From a virus, in IMG/VR virus record IMGVR_UViG_3300025141_009936, positions 1 through 22,065 of that record: a stretch of DNA of 22,065 nt; one strand, given 5' to 3'. The position numbers were made by a program, and so were the translations under genes. A model generated the notes under the pieces. The model did not search any database. It saw only the letters and a list, made by a program, of their open reading frames with translations, and was not told the DNA's origin. The number at the start of each line of letters is the position of its first letter. The stretch's first letter is position 1. This document shows, piece by piece, positions 7,961 through 16,346 of this stretch.

Positions 7961-9031
7961 TTACGATAAAAAAACTATAGTTTTGTGATATTTATTTTCA
8001 CAATTATTTTCCATATCCCACCTATAAAATTCCCTGCTTAAATGTACGCTTTTTGGTTTTTCCATTGCGTCAAAAGATAGTTGTTGTTTTTCGTTTAATA
8101 TATTAGCTGGCCATGTTTTAGCTGTCCAACCATATAGATCACAAACAGAATCTATAGTTTTATTAAATATTTTTACAACTTCTGATCTTTGTTCCCACGT
8201 TCCATAAAATGGAGTATCTTTATAATATCCTGTTTTAGGTAATTTTCTACTTTCATCTTCAATTGGTAATGCATGTACTAATTCAATATTTTTTATATTT
8301 AAACACTTTAGTTGATCTGCCAAATATAATACCATAACCTCAGCGGCTTTAGCGTAGTCTTCTCTTCTACATAGGTGGTGTCTAATATCTATATTACCTG
8401 CGTAAAATGTTAAATGGGTTAAATTTTCAGCATTTATTCCAGATTTTTCTAGTATTTTATCTTTTAAACCGTCTCTTAATACAGAATAAAGGGTTAATCC
8501 GTCGTTACGGCTAGTCATATATCCTGGTTGATACATTGAAAAAGAGTGGCTATCACCAAAACATAATTTTGTGGTTTTTTCTACTATATCAAATTTTTCT
8601 GTTTTGTCAACTGCTTTTTGCAATTCTTCTAAATCTATTATGTGTGCTAAAGGAGATGTTGAACTATTTTTAAGTCTTTTTGAAACCATATCTACCAAAT
8701 CTGGCATTTCATGTTGTAAGGATAATAGTTTTCCTGGAAAACTTTCTAGCTGAATAAGTTTTTTACAAAAGTCATCGCCTAGGCCTCCAAAAAGATTAAG
8801 CGTGCCTTCATAACTTATACCCATATAGAGTATAATTACATCATAACTATTTAGTTTTTCTGATTTATCTAAAATTGTTACGTCAGTATACCCTGCGTTT
8901 ATACATTGGTTCATTACCTTGTGGGCCCATGCCCCGTTATGGTTTGATATTCTTTTTGATATTGCACCAGACAGTCCGTCAATACCTATTTTAATACCTT
9001 TATCTTCAATTTTATCTACTAATGTTATCAT
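7961..9031 (-). CDS. unknown protein with glycosyltransferase-like N-terminal half and SGNH-like C-terminal half
   Basis: I do not recognise this 356-residue protein as a whole. Residues 60-115 read as a Rossmann-type unit (YDVIILYMG, then NLFGGLG, then KLLSLQHEMPDL). It recalls the N-terminal domain of T4 beta-glucosyltransferase, where a strand is likewise followed by NFFGG and a second strand. From residue 157 it resembles SGNH/GDSL hydrolases: CFGDSHS (157-163) with a candidate nucleophile serine, AGNID (211-215) as the G-x-N-D block, and SVHLS (328-332) with a candidate catalytic His, although the usual Asp three residues before that His is Lys. It is the last gene of the hydroxymethylase operon, four bases after dUTPase. 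A role in adding or trimming a group on modified DNA fits the context but is inference. Confidence 0.4.
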   Translation of the reverse strand: MITLVDKIEDKGIKIGIDGLSGAISKRISNHNGAWAHKVMNQCINAGYTDVTILDKSEKLNSYDVIILYMGISYEGTLNLFGGLGDDFCKKLIQLESFPGKLLSLQHEMPDLVDMVSKRLKNSSTSPLAHIIDLEELQKAVDKTEKFDIVEKTTKLCFGDSHSFSMYQPGYMTSRNDGLTLYSVLRDGLKDKILEKSGINAENLTHLTFYAGNIDIRHHLCRREDYAKAAEVMVLYLADQLKCLNIKNIELVHALPIEDESRKLPKTGYYKDTPFYGTWEQRSEVVKIFNKTIDSVCDLYGWTAKTWPANILNEKQQLSFDAMEKPKSVHLSREFYRWDMENNCENKYHKTIVFLS

Positions 9032-9034
9032 ATT

Positions 9035-9475
9035 TTACTTTGTTCCTGATGAACCAAATCCTCCTTCTCCTCTTGTGGATACTGATTCATATAAATTATT
9101 TTCTTCTACTAATTCTATCGTTGGATCACCTAGTGGTAATAGTACAAACTGAACTATTTTATCTCCTGCTGCAATTGTTTGGTATTCCGCGCTTACGTTT
9201 GTTAAGTTTATATGTAGTTCTCCTTGATAACCACAATCAACTACACAAGCTCCTACATGTAATCCTTTTTTAGTAGCAACTCCAGATTTATTAAATGCTA
9301 TTAAAGCATATCCTTTAGGTACATTTACCTTTATCCCACTTGGAATAAAACATGATTCTCCAGGTGATAAGTCAGTTTTGCCAGTATAATCATTTGGTAT
9401 AAAAAAATCTACGCCTGCATCATTTGTGTTTGCTCTTGTTGGAGTCTTTACATCTTTAATTTTTGTTATTTTCAT
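9035..9475 (-). CDS. dut: dUTPase (dUTP pyrophosphatase)
   Basis: A trimeric-type dUTPase of 146 residues, hydrolysing dUTP to dUMP and pyrophosphate. The five family motifs are visible in order: NDAGVDFFIP (I), FNKSGVATKKGL (II, with K in place of the usual R before SG), VVDCGYQGEL (III, with the catalytic Asp), KIVQFVLLP (IV) and the C-terminal STRGEGGFGSSG arm (V). The enzyme keeps uracil out of DNA and supplies dUMP. It starts with an ATGA overlap on the preceding MazG-like gene and has a good AAGGAG Shine-Dalgarno sequence inside that gene. It lies in the hydroxymethylase operon, where T4-like phages often keep dCTP/dUTP hydrolysis. Confidence 0.95.
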   Translation of the reverse strand: MKITKIKDVKTPTRANTNDAGVDFFIPNDYTGKTDLSPGESCFIPSGIKVNVPKGYALIAFNKSGVATKKGLHVGACVVDCGYQGELHINLTNVSAEYQTIAAGDKIVQFVLLPLGDPTIELVEENNLYESVSTRGEGGFGSSGTK

Positions 9476-9753
9476 TTCTTTTTCTCCTTAATATAGTTAT
9501 CTAAACCGCCTAAATAAGCTACGCAGTCTAATAAGTTATCTTCTCTATAGTTATAAGAATGCCTAGATAGTTTTAAAGCTACCAATGCAGCATACATATC
9601 TTCAGCTTCAAAGTCTTTACCAGTCATACCACTAGCAATTTTTGCAGCACGTTCCATACCTTCGCTAAACGGACCGTATTTTCTTTCTTTTTCTTCTGAT
9701 CGATTATGAATTATTTCGTCAGCCCTTTTAAGTATTGATTCTTTCTTTTTCAT
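9472..9753 (-). CDS. MazG-like / DUF6378 small nucleotide-metabolism protein
   Basis: This 93-residue helical protein matches the phage DUF6378 pattern. A helix with N-R-x-x-E precedes K-Y-G (residues 25-27), followed by ALVALKLSR (56-64), then R-E-D-N-L-L-D-C-V-A-Y-L (70-81), whose spaced acidic residues resemble the metal-binding part of all-alpha NTP pyrophosphatases such as MazG. Catalytic activity is inferred and has not been shown for this family as far as I know. It overlaps the hydroxymethylase stop by ATGA and the dUTPase start by ATGA, so the three are tightly coupled. In T4 the dCTPase/dUTPase (gp56) feeds dCMP to the hydroxymethylase, and this protein may play the dCTPase part. 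Confidence 0.65.
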   Translation of the reverse strand: MKKKESILKRADEIIHNRSEEKERKYGPFSEGMERAAKIASGMTGKDFEAEDMYAALVALKLSRHSYNYREDNLLDCVAYLGGLDNYIKEKKK

Positions 9754-10607
9754 ATAAATAATTTTTTTATTTGTTTATTTGTAAAATCTACTAATTCTAA
9801 TTTTTCCATGCTTTTTTGTGGTAAAAATATTTTTTCTTTGTCTATATAATCTATAGTTATTTCAGGTTTTAGTATCCACTGCTCATTAAATTCAGGTAGA
9901 GCGTGTTTTAATGAATGCAAGGCTCGTACGCCTTCTTTAAGAATATTATCTCTCATTTTATAGTGCATTTCATATAAGTGTAAACTACCAGCAATATGAT
10001 AATAAGAACCTAGTTCTAGGTCTGGATATATTTCTCTTAATTCATTTAACATCAACTGTTGAAATAGAGCAAAATTAAATACATCATTACATAATCCAAA
10101 TATAATATCGTTACTACGCATATTAACACACAAGTGTAATTTATTATCTCGAATAAATACCTGTAAAAATTGCGTGCAAGGAATATCATGCCAATTTTTA
10201 GTTTTATGGTATGGCTGACCTATAACTATAGTACATCTTCTAGAATCTTTATCTTTTTTAAGTTCTGTTTTTATCCAATCCCATTGGTCACCTAATATAA
10301 ATGTACCGTAATTTGACTCTACTTCATTTTGGCCGTCCTGTATTCTTAACCAGATATTGGCACATTTACCAATATTATCTACTCTTGGGTTTCTAGACAG
10401 ATACCATAAAAATTCCATAACTGCATAATTATCATTAAATTTTCTAGATGGATAACCTATACCTAACTTTGTAGGGTCAGTTAATTCAAAAGATCTAAAA
10501 AGTAATTCTGTTTGATTGGTACCATTACTACTAACATCTTTACCAAAATAGGTAAGTGCTTGAAGTTCTGATAAAAATAGCTCATGTAGGCTGTCAAATT
10601 TATTCAT
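9750..10607 (-). CDS. thymidylate-synthase-fold enzyme, probably dCMP hydroxymethylase
   Basis: This 285-residue protein has the full thymidylate synthase layout: SNYG (98-101), the phosphate-binding DSRR (121-124), the catalytic Cys144 in DIPCTQ, VNMRSND (161-167) and GSLHLYEMHY (207-216). Aligned without gaps, the asparagine that reads uracil in ThyA (E. coli Asn177, in the LPFN motif) is Asp175 here, within GLCNDVF. T4 dCMP hydroxymethylase gp42 has the same RSNDxxFGxxND pattern with Asp179, and that Asn-to-Asp change is known to shift the preference from dUMP to dCMP. The likely product is therefore 5-hydroxymethyl-dCMP made with methylene-tetrahydrofolate. A dUMP-acting hydroxymethylase or methylase cannot be excluded. 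It heads an operon with MazG-like, dUTPase and glycosyltransferase/SGNH-like genes, after its own promoter-like motif. Confidence 0.7.
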   Translation of the reverse strand: MNKFDSLHELFLSELQALTYFGKDVSSNGTNQTELLFRSFELTDPTKLGIGYPSRKFNDNYAVMEFLWYLSRNPRVDNIGKCANIWLRIQDGQNEVESNYGTFILGDQWDWIKTELKKDKDSRRCTIVIGQPYHKTKNWHDIPCTQFLQVFIRDNKLHLCVNMRSNDIIFGLCNDVFNFALFQQLMLNELREIYPDLELGSYYHIAGSLHLYEMHYKMRDNILKEGVRALHSLKHALPEFNEQWILKPEITIDYIDKEKIFLPQKSMEKLELVDFTNKQIKKLFI

Positions 10608-10625
10608 ATAACCCTTTTTATTTTT

Positions 10626-10642
10626 TTATATAACTAATATAA
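10626..10642 (-). promoter_or_regulatory. putative promoter motif upstream of the hydroxymethylase operon
   Basis: TTATATTAGTTATATAA on the minus strand is one of the best copies of the recurring motif. The bases before it (TTTCAATTATTTTTA) also resemble those before the rnh copy. It lies in the 50-bp gap between the unknown 315-residue gene and the hydroxymethylase, whose ATG is 18 bases further on with a weak AGGG ribosome site. Confidence 0.5.
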
Positions 10643-10657
10643 TAAAAATAATTGAAA

Positions 10658-11605
10658 CTATAAAACTTTTTTATGATTATTTTCACTAATATTATAAAAT
10701 TCTTTTAATTCCATACACCTACTATATATAGTTTCTAGGCTTGTATTTTCTTTCCATTGTGAAAACTTACCAATTAAATCTATTCCAATTACTTTTTGTA
10801 TATCTAAATTATCTGATATTTGAGTTGTTTCAATGTAATTAATTATTTCGTTTCCATCAATGGCCTTGTCATATATATTTCTCATGCATTCATATATTAT
10901 AATATCTTTATTATATGTTTTTCTATAATACGGCTGTCCTGTGGCTAAAACCTGTTTATATATCCCTGATAATACTATATCCTCTTCTGATTGCAATTTG
11001 CAAACATATATAAATTTATCTGTGTGCGGTAAATTAAAACCCTCCAGGGAATAATTATCGATTATAGAATTTCTAAATTTTCCAGAAGAATCTAATTCAA
11101 CTAAGTCAACTAGATTTATAGTTGATATTAAGCGTTTAAAGGTTATTTCTAAGTCACTAAAGGATAACTTCTGAGGGTATTCTATACTTATTAATTGTTT
11201 ATCTATGCAGTTTTTATTTACACTTTCTTCTATTTTTTTAAATAATAATTCAAAACTATCTTCAGGGCCTAAACCTTGTATTGAAACATATTTTTGATAT
11301 TTATCTAATTGTTTAAGATAGCTAGTTTCCGTAGTTGTTTTACCTCTGGTGTATAGCGAATATAAATTAGAAAAGTTTTTAGGTTTTTTTGATGTAAATT
11401 TACCCCTATCATTATAAAATCTTTCATAATCTAAAATAGAGCAATCATTAAAAATATTTTTAACAAAATCAAATAGAGTAGGCGGAATAATTTCTTGCCC
11501 GTGGTTGCTATCCATTTTTTCCAATGTTTTATGTTTTATCAATGGTATATTTAAAACATATGAAACAAAATAAGATACTTGATTATTTCCTAATACATAT
11601 TCCAT
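10658..11605 (-). CDS. unknown protein, 315 residues
   Basis: I do not recognise this protein. It is soluble-looking, Asp/Asn/Lys-rich and without obvious membrane segments or signal peptide. The N-terminal part has hydrophobic strands and an Arg/Lys-rich middle (RGKFTSKKPKN near residue 67). The C-terminal part has a compact mixed region around residues 200-250 (KFIYVCKLQSEEDIV, then GQPYYRKTYN, then IYECMRNIYDKAIDG) that looks like a folded enzymatic or binding domain. It lies six bases after the giant adhesin-like gene, so the two are co-transcribed. In phages, a small protein after a fibre gene is often a chaperone or accessory for it; that is only positional reasoning here. The start at 11605 has no Shine-Dalgarno sequence. 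Confidence 0.8.
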   Translation of the reverse strand: MEYVLGNNQVSYFVSYVLNIPLIKHKTLEKMDSNHGQEIIPPTLFDFVKNIFNDCSILDYERFYNDRGKFTSKKPKNFSNLYSLYTRGKTTTETSYLKQLDKYQKYVSIQGLGPEDSFELLFKKIEESVNKNCIDKQLISIEYPQKLSFSDLEITFKRLISTINLVDLVELDSSGKFRNSIIDNYSLEGFNLPHTDKFIYVCKLQSEEDIVLSGIYKQVLATGQPYYRKTYNKDIIIYECMRNIYDKAIDGNEIINYIETTQISDNLDIQKVIGIDLIGKFSQWKENTSLETIYSRCMELKEFYNISENNHKKVL

Positions 11606-11611
11606 AGTTTA

Positions 11612-14600
11612 TTAATGTCTCATAAACATTACCGAGCAAGAAGTATAATAATTTTTTAAAATTGTTCCTTCATCTGTGGTTACAGATGCTGTAAGCTCAA
11701 ACATAACAGATTGAGAAATTATTTTTTCATTACCGGTATTACCAACATCTGGACTATAATACGGCTCGTGTCGTCCATCTCCTCCAGACTCAAATCCATC
11801 TGTATATCCAGATCCGCGGATTTGTTGAGTGTTAAATCCATTATATTGGTTTGTTAGTTTAGATTGAGAATACGCTCTCAATGCTGGAAAAAATATAGGC
11901 GCTTCTACAAAAGACTCTGATGTCATTGTATCTCCAAAGGATCCTGTTACTGAAGGACTTGGGGCCTGAATCTGGCCAGCTCCTGTATCTTTATATGTAT
12001 ACAATTCTCTTGCTTTCCACCTATAATTTAAGCCGTATCCTGCAGCATTTAGACCTGTCTTATAAGGAAAATAGGATATTAATTCATTTTCAGTAGTAAA
12101 GTTTTTTACCAATGTAGCCTGATTATCTACCTGTCGTGTCAAGTTTCTGTTATTTGGGTACCAGTTGTTTACAAAACCAGAGTCTAAAGTATACTTTAAC
12201 GGTGGATAACTTCTTGGTGGTGCGCCTTCTGTATGTCCAGTTTCGTGACTTGAGTTTCGAGCAGGAACTAATTGTGGAATTCCTTGTCTTATTGCTACTG
12301 AAGCTGTTAAATACGGGGCTGGCATGTTTAGTAACTCTTGATGGTGATACACTGTACTTGACCCAGTAAAACTTTTAATAACGGATCCTGACATAAGATT
12401 TAATGCTAAAATGCCCTTATAAACTGGAACTTGAACATTTAATGTTGGTTCAGTATGATAATGAGAATAATTGGTATCTAATATTGTTCCCATACCATTT
12501 TTAGTTGCATTTACTTCTGCAACTACTCCAGGATTAGTTACAAATCTAAGGTTTGAAACTTCTAGATGGTAGTATATTTTTCCTTGTGTTCCTATGTGAG
12601 CACAATTGCAATTTTCAATTGAACCAGACAGTCCAAAACTATAGAAATGTTTATTATATGAACCATAACCACTACCACTCGCTGCGGCGTAACTTGCAGA
12701 GTTTGATCCAGAAAAATAAAAAGCTGAAGAAGTAAATTCTCCAAGAGAAGGATTGTTTATTCCAACAGGTATATACTCTTTTGATTGAGAAAGAATACCT
12801 CCATTAGATTCACTATTTGCTAATCTAACGCCGTGTAATATTCCAGGACCATCTTTCCACTTAAACATCCTATTTGGATCACCAAAGTCTGGTGTTGGTA
12901 TTGGAAAACTACCTAATGGTCTATCCAATTGAAAAGATATTTCATCTCTAGTTACAGCGTTTGAAGCCCCATAATGAATAGAGGTTGTAAATGGAGGTAA
13001 TCCAAAAACATGCAATTCTTTTAGTGTATCTTGGTTTGACCTACCAAATTGATCTCCAATTGAAGTACCTGTAGCATTTCCATACGGACCAGGTAGTCCT
13101 GGTGGGTGAGAAGCTGAAATAGATTGAGTATATCTAATATCTCCAGATAGTAGGTGGGAATTTTCCGTTGACCAACCAAGTATATTAAACTTCGTTCCAG
13201 TTTCTTTCTTTTCCATAAATACGGTATCTGATCCTATGCATTGAATGCCATATTCTTCTCCTTCTATTGTTACAGTGCTTGAACTATTATTAGTCCATTT
13301 TAATTCAACCTTTGGTTCACAATTGGTTATACGCACTTCAGTTGTTGGAGATGTTGTATCAAAAATATGAGGGTGTCCTGAGTATGGGCCTGGAGGAGCA
13401 ACAATTGTCCAAAAACCATTGGATCCAGTTGCTTGAGCTTGAATAAATCCTTGTGGTCCTGTTGGTAAATAAGGAAACTCGCCATCATGATCTTCGCCAA
13501 TACAAATAAGTCTATCTGGTCCGGCGTTTGTGATGGTTTTTGCAACATATTGAATTGATGTATCTTTAAAAACACATGGACCATTAGATACCTCTAAACT
13601 CATTGTAAACCATCCAAAATTATTGTCATCATCGAGATCAGGGCTCATATGTATTTCAGTATCATAAGAATTTGTTAAATTTGCAATTGCGCCAAATATT
13701 GCAGGATTTGTCCATGCAGAGTTAGCGTCAGCATCATCTGTGATTACGTTCAAGGTATAGTCATTATATTGTAATATGGCCCCGTCAAGAGACCAAGTAG
13801 GTTGACTCACATCTGTATCTGTAAAGTTGTATATTGGAGATGAGCCTGCTAATGACATAGTTGGAAAACAATGCGTACCGTTTTTATCTGCAGAAAAGCC
13901 TGGATTAAGATATACGTCTGCGCACCCACTTATTGCTGGGCAACAGTTAGGCGTTAGCGTTGTATTTTCATATGGAAGTTCATCTGCATCATTAGTACAT
14001 TTTGGATTATCTGATGAGGCCGTAAAGCATAAACGTACTTTTCCTTTTATATGTGTAGTTGGGTCTAAAAGAAGAGTGCTAGGCCTATTGCTTTGTGTAT
14101 CATTAAATAAAAATGTCCCTTGACTATTTCCTACCAATTCCCACTCTATTGTGTCTGCATTAAAAAATGGGAGGTCTGATAACTTTACAGTTGTGCCAAA
14201 ATTTGATTGGCAAATATGATCCCCAAAACTTCTTGTTGGTTGTCTGTTCATGTTTAATTGAATACAACATGTGTCACTAGCTGCTATACCATATGAAGAC
14301 GTGCCCGCGCATACAATTGGAGCGGTATGCATACCCAAGTTTAAGAGCCACCAGATAGTAGTTGGGTGTCCTTGTTCAATTGGGTTAGTCATATATTCAT
14401 ACCAGGATGGGGTTGAAGCAGGACACCAAGACCCAGTATTTATAGCAACAGTATGTATTTTATTCCCCTCGAATGTCGAATCGTACTCAGAAGTAAAACC
14501 AGTAAATGCAGATGGATCTTTTACTATGTTTGTTGGTTTATACGCGTAGGAGCAACTTGGGTAAATATGGTTACCACTTCGACCATTAGTTGGATCTCTA

Positions 14601-16108
14601 GGTATCATGCTACCGGCGTATTGGTACTGGCTCCTATGCCAATTACCATGCAAGGAAGAACTATTTATTTTCCATGCAAGGCTATATGCAGCATTGCTAA
14701 ATGATGGGTGAGATTCGGTTAATGTTCCATAGTCAGCTGAATTTGAACAGAAATAGTGGAAGTGATTACCACTTGAGTAGTAGTATGTATTTCCTCCACC
14801 AAAAAGATCTGCATCACTTCCTGCGCAATAAATAAAGTAGACTCGGCCGGTTCCTGACCATCCTGCAGGGAATTTCAGATTCGAATGGTAGTAATGGAAA
14901 GCAATTGCATCATATGATGGTGAACTAAATGATCCTGAGTGATTGAATGCATTCTCTACTACTGCACTTTGTGAAACCAAGCTTGTATTCTCCCATGTTA
15001 TTGAACTTGTCCCAAATGTAAATGGAGTGGTTTGCATTGGTCCTAAATATCTTGTTTCAGTATAGCAAACGTTTAATGCAGTAGAAGACGTTACCTCAAA
15101 AATTGAAGCTGTTAATTGCTGTGTTCCTGTTCCAGACAAGCCATATGTAATTCCTTCACCACCACTAGCAGGATTAACTGTCCAAGATTTTATCGTGGTT
15201 CCTGCTCCTCCATCTTGTCCCATTCCTGACTCAGATCCTGATAGATTTATCTTTAGGGGGTCATAAAAAGATCCACTAAAACAGAAAGAAGCCGTTGAAC
15301 CACATAGAAAATCGTTTATACTTGCTGAAGGACTACATGAGCAATAATCATCAACAAAACCTCTAACAACAATTCCATTTTTTAATTGGTAGCTATTTGT
15401 TCCAGTTGTTAGAAAGTTTACCCCAATTGCGTTATTTTCTTCAAAACTCATTGATGTTATTTGAACATATTGATAGATGTCATTTTGCCAAGAAACTAGT
15501 TTGTATCCTATTCCTAATTGATTTGCTGGAACAAAACCATTTTGATTCGTCCATCCTCCTTGCCATTGTAATAACTCTTGGCCTGAAGTAACTGTGAAAT
15601 CAAAACCATCATCTGTAAATATATGGGTTGTTGGTAACCCTTGGTCACTTCCACTTGATACAAATATTTGTAAAAAATCAACACAAGCATTTTCCCTATC
15701 TTTTGATTGAACAAATTCAGGAATATTAAATAGACTACAAGATACTAGTCCGTTCGGCCTACTAAATACAGCTCTGTCGCCGGTGTCTGCGGATATTGCT
15801 GTTGATGTATCTACTTCAGCCCCATCAAAGAATTGCACAAATGATGTTTGTCCATTGGGAGTACTATCTGGAAAATTTATTTCCATTCCTTGTTGAACTG
15901 GAGCATTTGTGCCTGTGTCCATAACGGTATCAAGATTTGTCAGAAATGCAGTGTCACTTGAATATGGTCCATCTATTATTGTTGCATAGATAGGCTTAAA
16001 CCTCCATGGGTGTGGACCCAAGGAAGTCAGTACACTTTGACTCAAACTTGTTGAGTTAAAATCTCCATGATCTGTACTTATACTACAACTATTATCTGCT
16101 ATACACAT
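11612..16108 (-). CDS. giant adhesin or tail-fibre-like structural protein with PKD-like repeats
   Basis: This 1498-residue protein is beta-rich, with many Ser, Gly, Thr, Asn and aromatic residues and few charges, as expected of an extended fibre or surface protein. Several segments look like the Cys-containing PKD/Ig-like repeats of Bacteroidota surface proteins. The clearest begins TNAGPDRLICIGEDHDG (about 860-876), and related units lie near 620-720 and 730-850. Ser-Gly-rich stretches (FSGSFY near 277, FSGSNSASYAAASGSGYGS near 1132-1150) recall marine phage tail proteins. It has an unusually high Cys content (for example CSCSPS at 256 and NCCP at 721). There is no signal peptide and no transmembrane segment, so secretion by the host is unlikely and a virion location is more plausible. 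A receptor-binding fibre is the best guess. No Shine-Dalgarno sequence precedes the start. Confidence 0.65.
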   Translation of the reverse strand: MCIADNSCSISTDHGDFNSTSLSQSVLTSLGPHPWRFKPIYATIIDGPYSSDTAFLTNLDTVMDTGTNAPVQQGMEINFPDSTPNGQTSFVQFFDGAEVDTSTAISADTGDRAVFSRPNGLVSCSLFNIPEFVQSKDRENACVDFLQIFVSSGSDQGLPTTHIFTDDGFDFTVTSGQELLQWQGGWTNQNGFVPANQLGIGYKLVSWQNDIYQYVQITSMSFEENNAIGVNFLTTGTNSYQLKNGIVVRGFVDDYCSCSPSASINDFLCGSTASFCFSGSFYDPLKINLSGSESGMGQDGGAGTTIKSWTVNPASGGEGITYGLSGTGTQQLTASIFEVTSSTALNVCYTETRYLGPMQTTPFTFGTSSITWENTSLVSQSAVVENAFNHSGSFSSPSYDAIAFHYYHSNLKFPAGWSGTGRVYFIYCAGSDADLFGGGNTYYYSSGNHFHYFCSNSADYGTLTESHPSFSNAAYSLAWKINSSSLHGNWHRSQYQYAGSMIPRDPTNGRSGNHIYPSCSYAYKPTNIVKDPSAFTGFTSEYDSTFEGNKIHTVAINTGSWCPASTPSWYEYMTNPIEQGHPTTIWWLLNLGMHTAPIVCAGTSSYGIAASDTCCIQLNMNRQPTRSFGDHICQSNFGTTVKLSDLPFFNADTIEWELVGNSQGTFLFNDTQSNRPSTLLLDPTTHIKGKVRLCFTASSDNPKCTNDADELPYENTTLTPNCCPAISGCADVYLNPGFSADKNGTHCFPTMSLAGSSPIYNFTDTDVSQPTWSLDGAILQYNDYTLNVITDDADANSAWTNPAIFGAIANLTNSYDTEIHMSPDLDDDNNFGWFTMSLEVSNGPCVFKDTSIQYVAKTITNAGPDRLICIGEDHDGEFPYLPTGPQGFIQAQATGSNGFWTIVAPPGPYSGHPHIFDTTSPTTEVRITNCEPKVELKWTNNSSSTVTIEGEEYGIQCIGSDTVFMEKKETGTKFNILGWSTENSHLLSGDIRYTQSISASHPPGLPGPYGNATGTSIGDQFGRSNQDTLKELHVFGLPPFTTSIHYGASNAVTRDEISFQLDRPLGSFPIPTPDFGDPNRMFKWKDGPGILHGVRLANSESNGGILSQSKEYIPVGINNPSLGEFTSSAFYFSGSNSASYAAASGSGYGSYNKHFYSFGLSGSIENCNCAHIGTQGKIYYHLEVSNLRFVTNPGVVAEVNATKNGMGTILDTNYSHYHTEPTLNVQVPVYKGILALNLMSGSVIKSFTGSSTVYHHQELLNMPAPYLTASVAIRQGIPQLVPARNSSHETGHTEGAPPRSYPPLKYTLDSGFVNNWYPNNRNLTRQVDNQATLVKNFTTENELISYFPYKTGLNAAGYGLNYRWKARELYTYKDTGAGQIQAPSPSVTGSFGDTMTSESFVEAPIFFPALRAYSQSKLTNQYNGFNTQQIRGSGYTDGFESGGDGRHEPYYSPDVGNTGNEKIISQSVMFELTASVTTDEGTILKNYYTSCSVMFMRH

Positions 16109-16133
16109 ATATATAAATATAGAAATAAAACAA

Positions 16134-16346
16134 TTAACGACTAATCCAATCCTCTAATTCTTTTGGAGTTGGTATTCGTGTATTTATATCACAATTTTTG
16201 CAAAACCATCTTGCATTATTACTTGGATCAAATTTGATCTGTTGATGTTCGTGGGTGCATTTGTTTTGGAATTCCTCTATTTCTTTTTGGAGCTCCTTTA
16301 ATTTCTTGTTCATTTGATCTATCCTTACCATGAGTTTTCTCACCAT
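16134..16346 (-). CDS. small coiled-coil / zinc-finger protein
   Basis: The C-terminal half holds a probable zinc site made of C-T-H-E-H (residues 30-34) and C-K-N-C (49-52), after an N-terminal heptad-like helix (MNKKLKELQKEIEEFQNK). The frame has three candidate starts: ATG at 16346, 16331 and 16313. The last has an AAGGA Shine-Dalgarno sequence eight bases upstream and begins exactly at the coiled-coil helix, giving a 59-residue protein, so it may be the real one. The function is unknown. It sits between the ribonucleotide reductase and the giant fibre-like gene and overlaps a second small ORF in another frame. Confidence 0.6.
   Translation of the reverse strand: MVRKLMVRIDQMNKKLKELQKEIEEFQNKCTHEHQQIKFDPSNNARWFCKNCDINTRIPTPKELEDWISR

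Noticed and set aside
13327-13584. 85-residue minus-strand ORF inside the giant fibre-like gene
   Set aside because: It is an alternative frame within a long, continuous, family-like coding sequence and is rich in Gln/Leu/His as expected for a shifted frame.
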